DNA of 64,000 nt, from assembly GCA_965205385.1 (NCBI GenBank), contig CBDBGS010000007.1, positions 806,001 through 870,000 of the forward strand, in the 5' to 3' direction. Positions 62,315 to 64,000 of the stretch are shown here, in pieces. Under the pieces are notes generated by a model, which was given only the letters and a program-made list of their open reading frames with translations, had not been told where the DNA came from and searched no databases. This stretch comes from CATOSP01 sp965205385. GTDB lineage: Bacteria; Chloroflexota; Dehalococcoidia; Lucifugimonadales; UBA3495. The number at the start of each line of letters is the position of its first letter. Within the stretch, counting starts at the first letter, position 1. A program made the translations under genes and the position numbers.

Positions 62315-63238
62315 TTAGGCGTATTTCCCGGAAATTTGGGGAGTGGTCCCGTCCAGCCCCTTCTCTTGCCTATCCAGCCTGGTTTCCCGGAGCCAGGTGC
62401 GCTTGAGATGGTCTCTCACGTTGAATCGGAGCGTGCCAAGGCCCTCGCACTCCAGGTCCACCAGGTCGCCGTCCATGAACGAGCTGAGGCCCCGGTGGTT
62501 GGTGCCGGTGGCCACGACGTCGCCGGGCTCCAGGGGATGAATCGAGCTTACCCATTCAATGACCCTGGGAATCTGGTGGGCCATGTCATTGGTGTTGAAG
62601 TTCTGCTTCAACTCCTCGTTGACCCACAACCTGACCTGGAGGTTCTGAGGGTCGGCGATCTCGTCCGCGGTGACGAGCCAGGGCCCCATGGGCGCGAAGG
62701 TCTCCCTGGACTTCATCTGGTAGAAGGTGTTGCCCGCCGGGGGCAGACCGCGGGCCGAGCCGTCAATGAAGTTGACGTACCCGAAAATGTAATCGAAAGC
62801 GTCCTCTGCGCTAACGTTCGATGCCCGTTTTCCGATGACCAGGGCCATTTCAGCTTCGCCCTCGAAGATCGTGGCCGGAACATCGGGCAAGACCATGGTG
62901 TCGCCGGGGCCAATCACCGCGTTGGCAGACTTATGGAAGGCGTTGATGGGGGCCGGAGCGTCCCTGGTGCCGTCCTCCATGTAGTTGACCGCCATCGCCA
63001 CGATGTTGTTGGGCTTGGGCAACGGCGACCGGAGGCTCACCTGATCGAGGGGTGTCCCTGATCCCTGGCTGATCGCGCGGTCAAGGGCCGACCGGTGGGT
63101 TGAGAAGTCTTCGATAATTCGGTTGAGCAAGTCCTGGGGGGAGCTATGGGCAATGCCGCTGACCGCGCCTGATAGGTCTACGACGTTGTTCCCGCTGATC
63201 GCGCCTAGCTTGAAGTCATCGTAAAAGACTAGCTTCAT
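62315..63238 (-). CDS. Fumarylacetoacetate hydrolase (FAH) family protein
   Basis: 307-residue second FAH-family enzyme. Segments: LRSPLPKPNNIVAMAVNYMED, GPGDTMVLP, the metal motif IFEGEAEMALVIGKRASNVSAEDA (E-x-E), FIDGSARGLPPAGNTFYQMKSRETFAPMGPWLVT and PGDVVATGTNHRGL. Closer to the acylpyruvase / 2-hydroxyhepta-diene-dioate type than to its counterpart at 8.1 kb. GGAGGAG precedes the ATG. It is likely followed in the same transcript by the GlcG/HbpS gene. The TetR gene may control it. Confidence 0.88.
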   Translation of the reverse strand: MKLVFYDDFKLGAISGNNVVDLSGAVSGIAHSSPQDLLNRIIEDFSTHRSALDRAISQGSGTPLDQVSLRSPLPKPNNIVAMAVNYMEDGTRDAPAPINAFHKSANAVIGPGDTMVLPDVPATIFEGEAEMALVIGKRASNVSAEDAFDYIFGYVNFIDGSARGLPPAGNTFYQMKSRETFAPMGPWLVTADEIADPQNLQVRLWVNEELKQNFNTNDMAHQIPRVIEWVSSIHPLEPGDVVATGTNHRGLSSFMDGDLVDLECEGLGTLRFNVRDHLKRTWLRETRLDRQEKGLDGTTPQISGKYA

Positions 63239-63376
63239 GTCTCCTCCTAAAATGCTGGCTCAAGGTGAGGGCGTTCGGTCTGGGCGTCTTGGGACGTCTC
63301 GGACGATGGAATGATAACCATTCCGGTGGGGGCTATCAAGGTATTCTGTGCGGGCGGTGATTGTTAGAGGGAAGAG

Positions 63377-63985
63377 TTACGCGCCGGACTGACGCTTAAT
63401 TCCAGACCAGACGATGTTCACCGTATGTTCGACCCAGCCGTCGGGAATCTCTCTACCCGTGATGTATTCCGCGTAGTAGGAGCCAATCAACATGCTAACG
63501 GCGATATCGACGTCCACGTCTTCATGGATATCGCCCTGGGATGCGGCCTTCTCCAACACCCTGCGGATCAACGCCCGGCGCGGAAGCAACACCCTCTCCC
63601 GGAATAGGTCCAGAAGCTCCGGGGTGTGGGTCTGTTCGGCCACCAGCGCCCCGATTATGCCCATGCCCCGGTTATGTTCGATTCGGTGGCGGAGGGTCTC
63701 AAGGTAGGCTACCAGGTCTCCCCAGGCGCTCCCGGTGTTAGGCGGCTCTTCTTCCTCGATCAAGGCGGACACGGCGGCGGTGGCAAGGTCGGCCTTGCTG
63801 GCCCAGCGCTTGTAGATCGTGGCCTTGGTGGTGCCCGCAGCCGCCGCGATGGTATCGATGGACATACGGTGGTATCCGCTGGAGGCCAACTGGGTCTGGG
63901 TGGCCTGTATCACGGCCTCGGCGATGCCGGGATCACGCGGCCTTCCCCTGGCGTTCCACGGCGGGGAATCCGATGCCTGAGTCAT
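63377..63985 (-). CDS. TetR/AcrR-family transcriptional regulator
   Basis: 202 residues. The N-terminal helix-turn-helix is clear: GIAEAVIQATQTQLASSGYHRMSIDTIAAAAGTTKATIYKRWASKADLATAAV. The C-terminal ligand domain carries a helical dimer interface. Its gene lies upstream of the FAH/GlcG genes on the same strand, 139 nt apart, a common position for a repressor of a catabolic unit. GGAG lies 6 nt before ATG 63985; upstream ATG 63991 and TTG 63997 are possible, and sequence stops at the window end so a longer start cannot be excluded. Confidence 0.9.
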   Translation of the reverse strand: MTQASDSPPWNARGRPRDPGIAEAVIQATQTQLASSGYHRMSIDTIAAAAGTTKATIYKRWASKADLATAAVSALIEEEEPPNTGSAWGDLVAYLETLRHRIEHNRGMGIIGALVAEQTHTPELLDLFRERVLLPRRALIRRVLEKAASQGDIHEDVDVDIAVSMLIGSYYAEYITGREIPDGWVEHTVNIVWSGIKRQSGA

Positions 63986-64000
63986 AGCCATCTCCAAATT

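Overview
This 64 kb window is from a GC-rich bacterial chromosome, most likely a Chloroflexota genome of the Dehalococcoidia / SAR202 type. That placement is inferred from gene content: several flavin/F420-type oxidoreductases, FAH-family hydrolases, a CaiB-type CoA transferase, VOC and MBL-fold enzymes, a lipoprotein solute-binding protein on a charged stalk, and an Etf:quinone oxidoreductase-like membrane protein. No rRNA gene, convincing tRNA or CRISPR array was seen.

Layout. 0-2.5 kb: end of the ATP synthase operon (atpD, atpC) facing a redox regulator rex, which has a candidate promoter and Rex operator. 2.6-13.3 kb: DUF503, an alpha/beta hydrolase, an EtfD-like protein with a zinc-ribbon partner, an LLM oxidoreductase, an FAH-family enzyme, a selenoprotein of the UGSC family with its conserved partner, a coiled-coil membrane protein, an M16 peptidase and an MBL hydrolase. 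13.3-17.9 kb: a mobile-element zone with a decayed IS701-family element inserted in a PIN-domain toxin gene, then an intact IS1182-type element. 17.9-25 kb: an information-processing block of lower GC (RRM protein plus DEAD-box helicase, TPR protein, MarR regulator, sigma-70 factor, zinc-ribbon protein). 26-37 kb: M20 amidohydrolase, copper amine oxidase, a two-gene HTH cassette, an operon of MetE-like protein / OsmC / rhodanese, an LLM oxidoreductase, a YgjP-like metalloprotease and typA. 37.9-46.6 kb: a peptide-type ABC importer (binding protein and two permeases, no ATPase) followed without a gap by two paralogous surface proteins, each combining a Pro/Thr stalk, a catalytically dead trypsin-like domain and a zinc gluzincin domain. 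47-64 kb: ferredoxin, CoA transferase, TPP enzyme, VOC and MBL enzymes, DHDPS-like aldolase, then an apparent operon of phosphotriesterase, thioredoxin-like selenoprotein and arylsulfotransferase-like beta-propeller, then an F420-type nitroreductase-like protein, MFS transporter, MetX-like hydrolase, methyltransferase, GlcG/HbpS protein, a second FAH enzyme and a TetR regulator.

Main discovery. Two genes are split by an in-frame UGA that sits exactly where a redox cysteine is expected (CAUGSC at 9.2 kb; UPVC in a thioredoxin fold at 56.0 kb). Each UGA is followed at bacterial SECIS distance by a hairpin with G in the first two loop positions. Both are best read as selenoproteins that routine annotation would break into two fragments. 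The organism should therefore encode selA, selB, selC and selD elsewhere.
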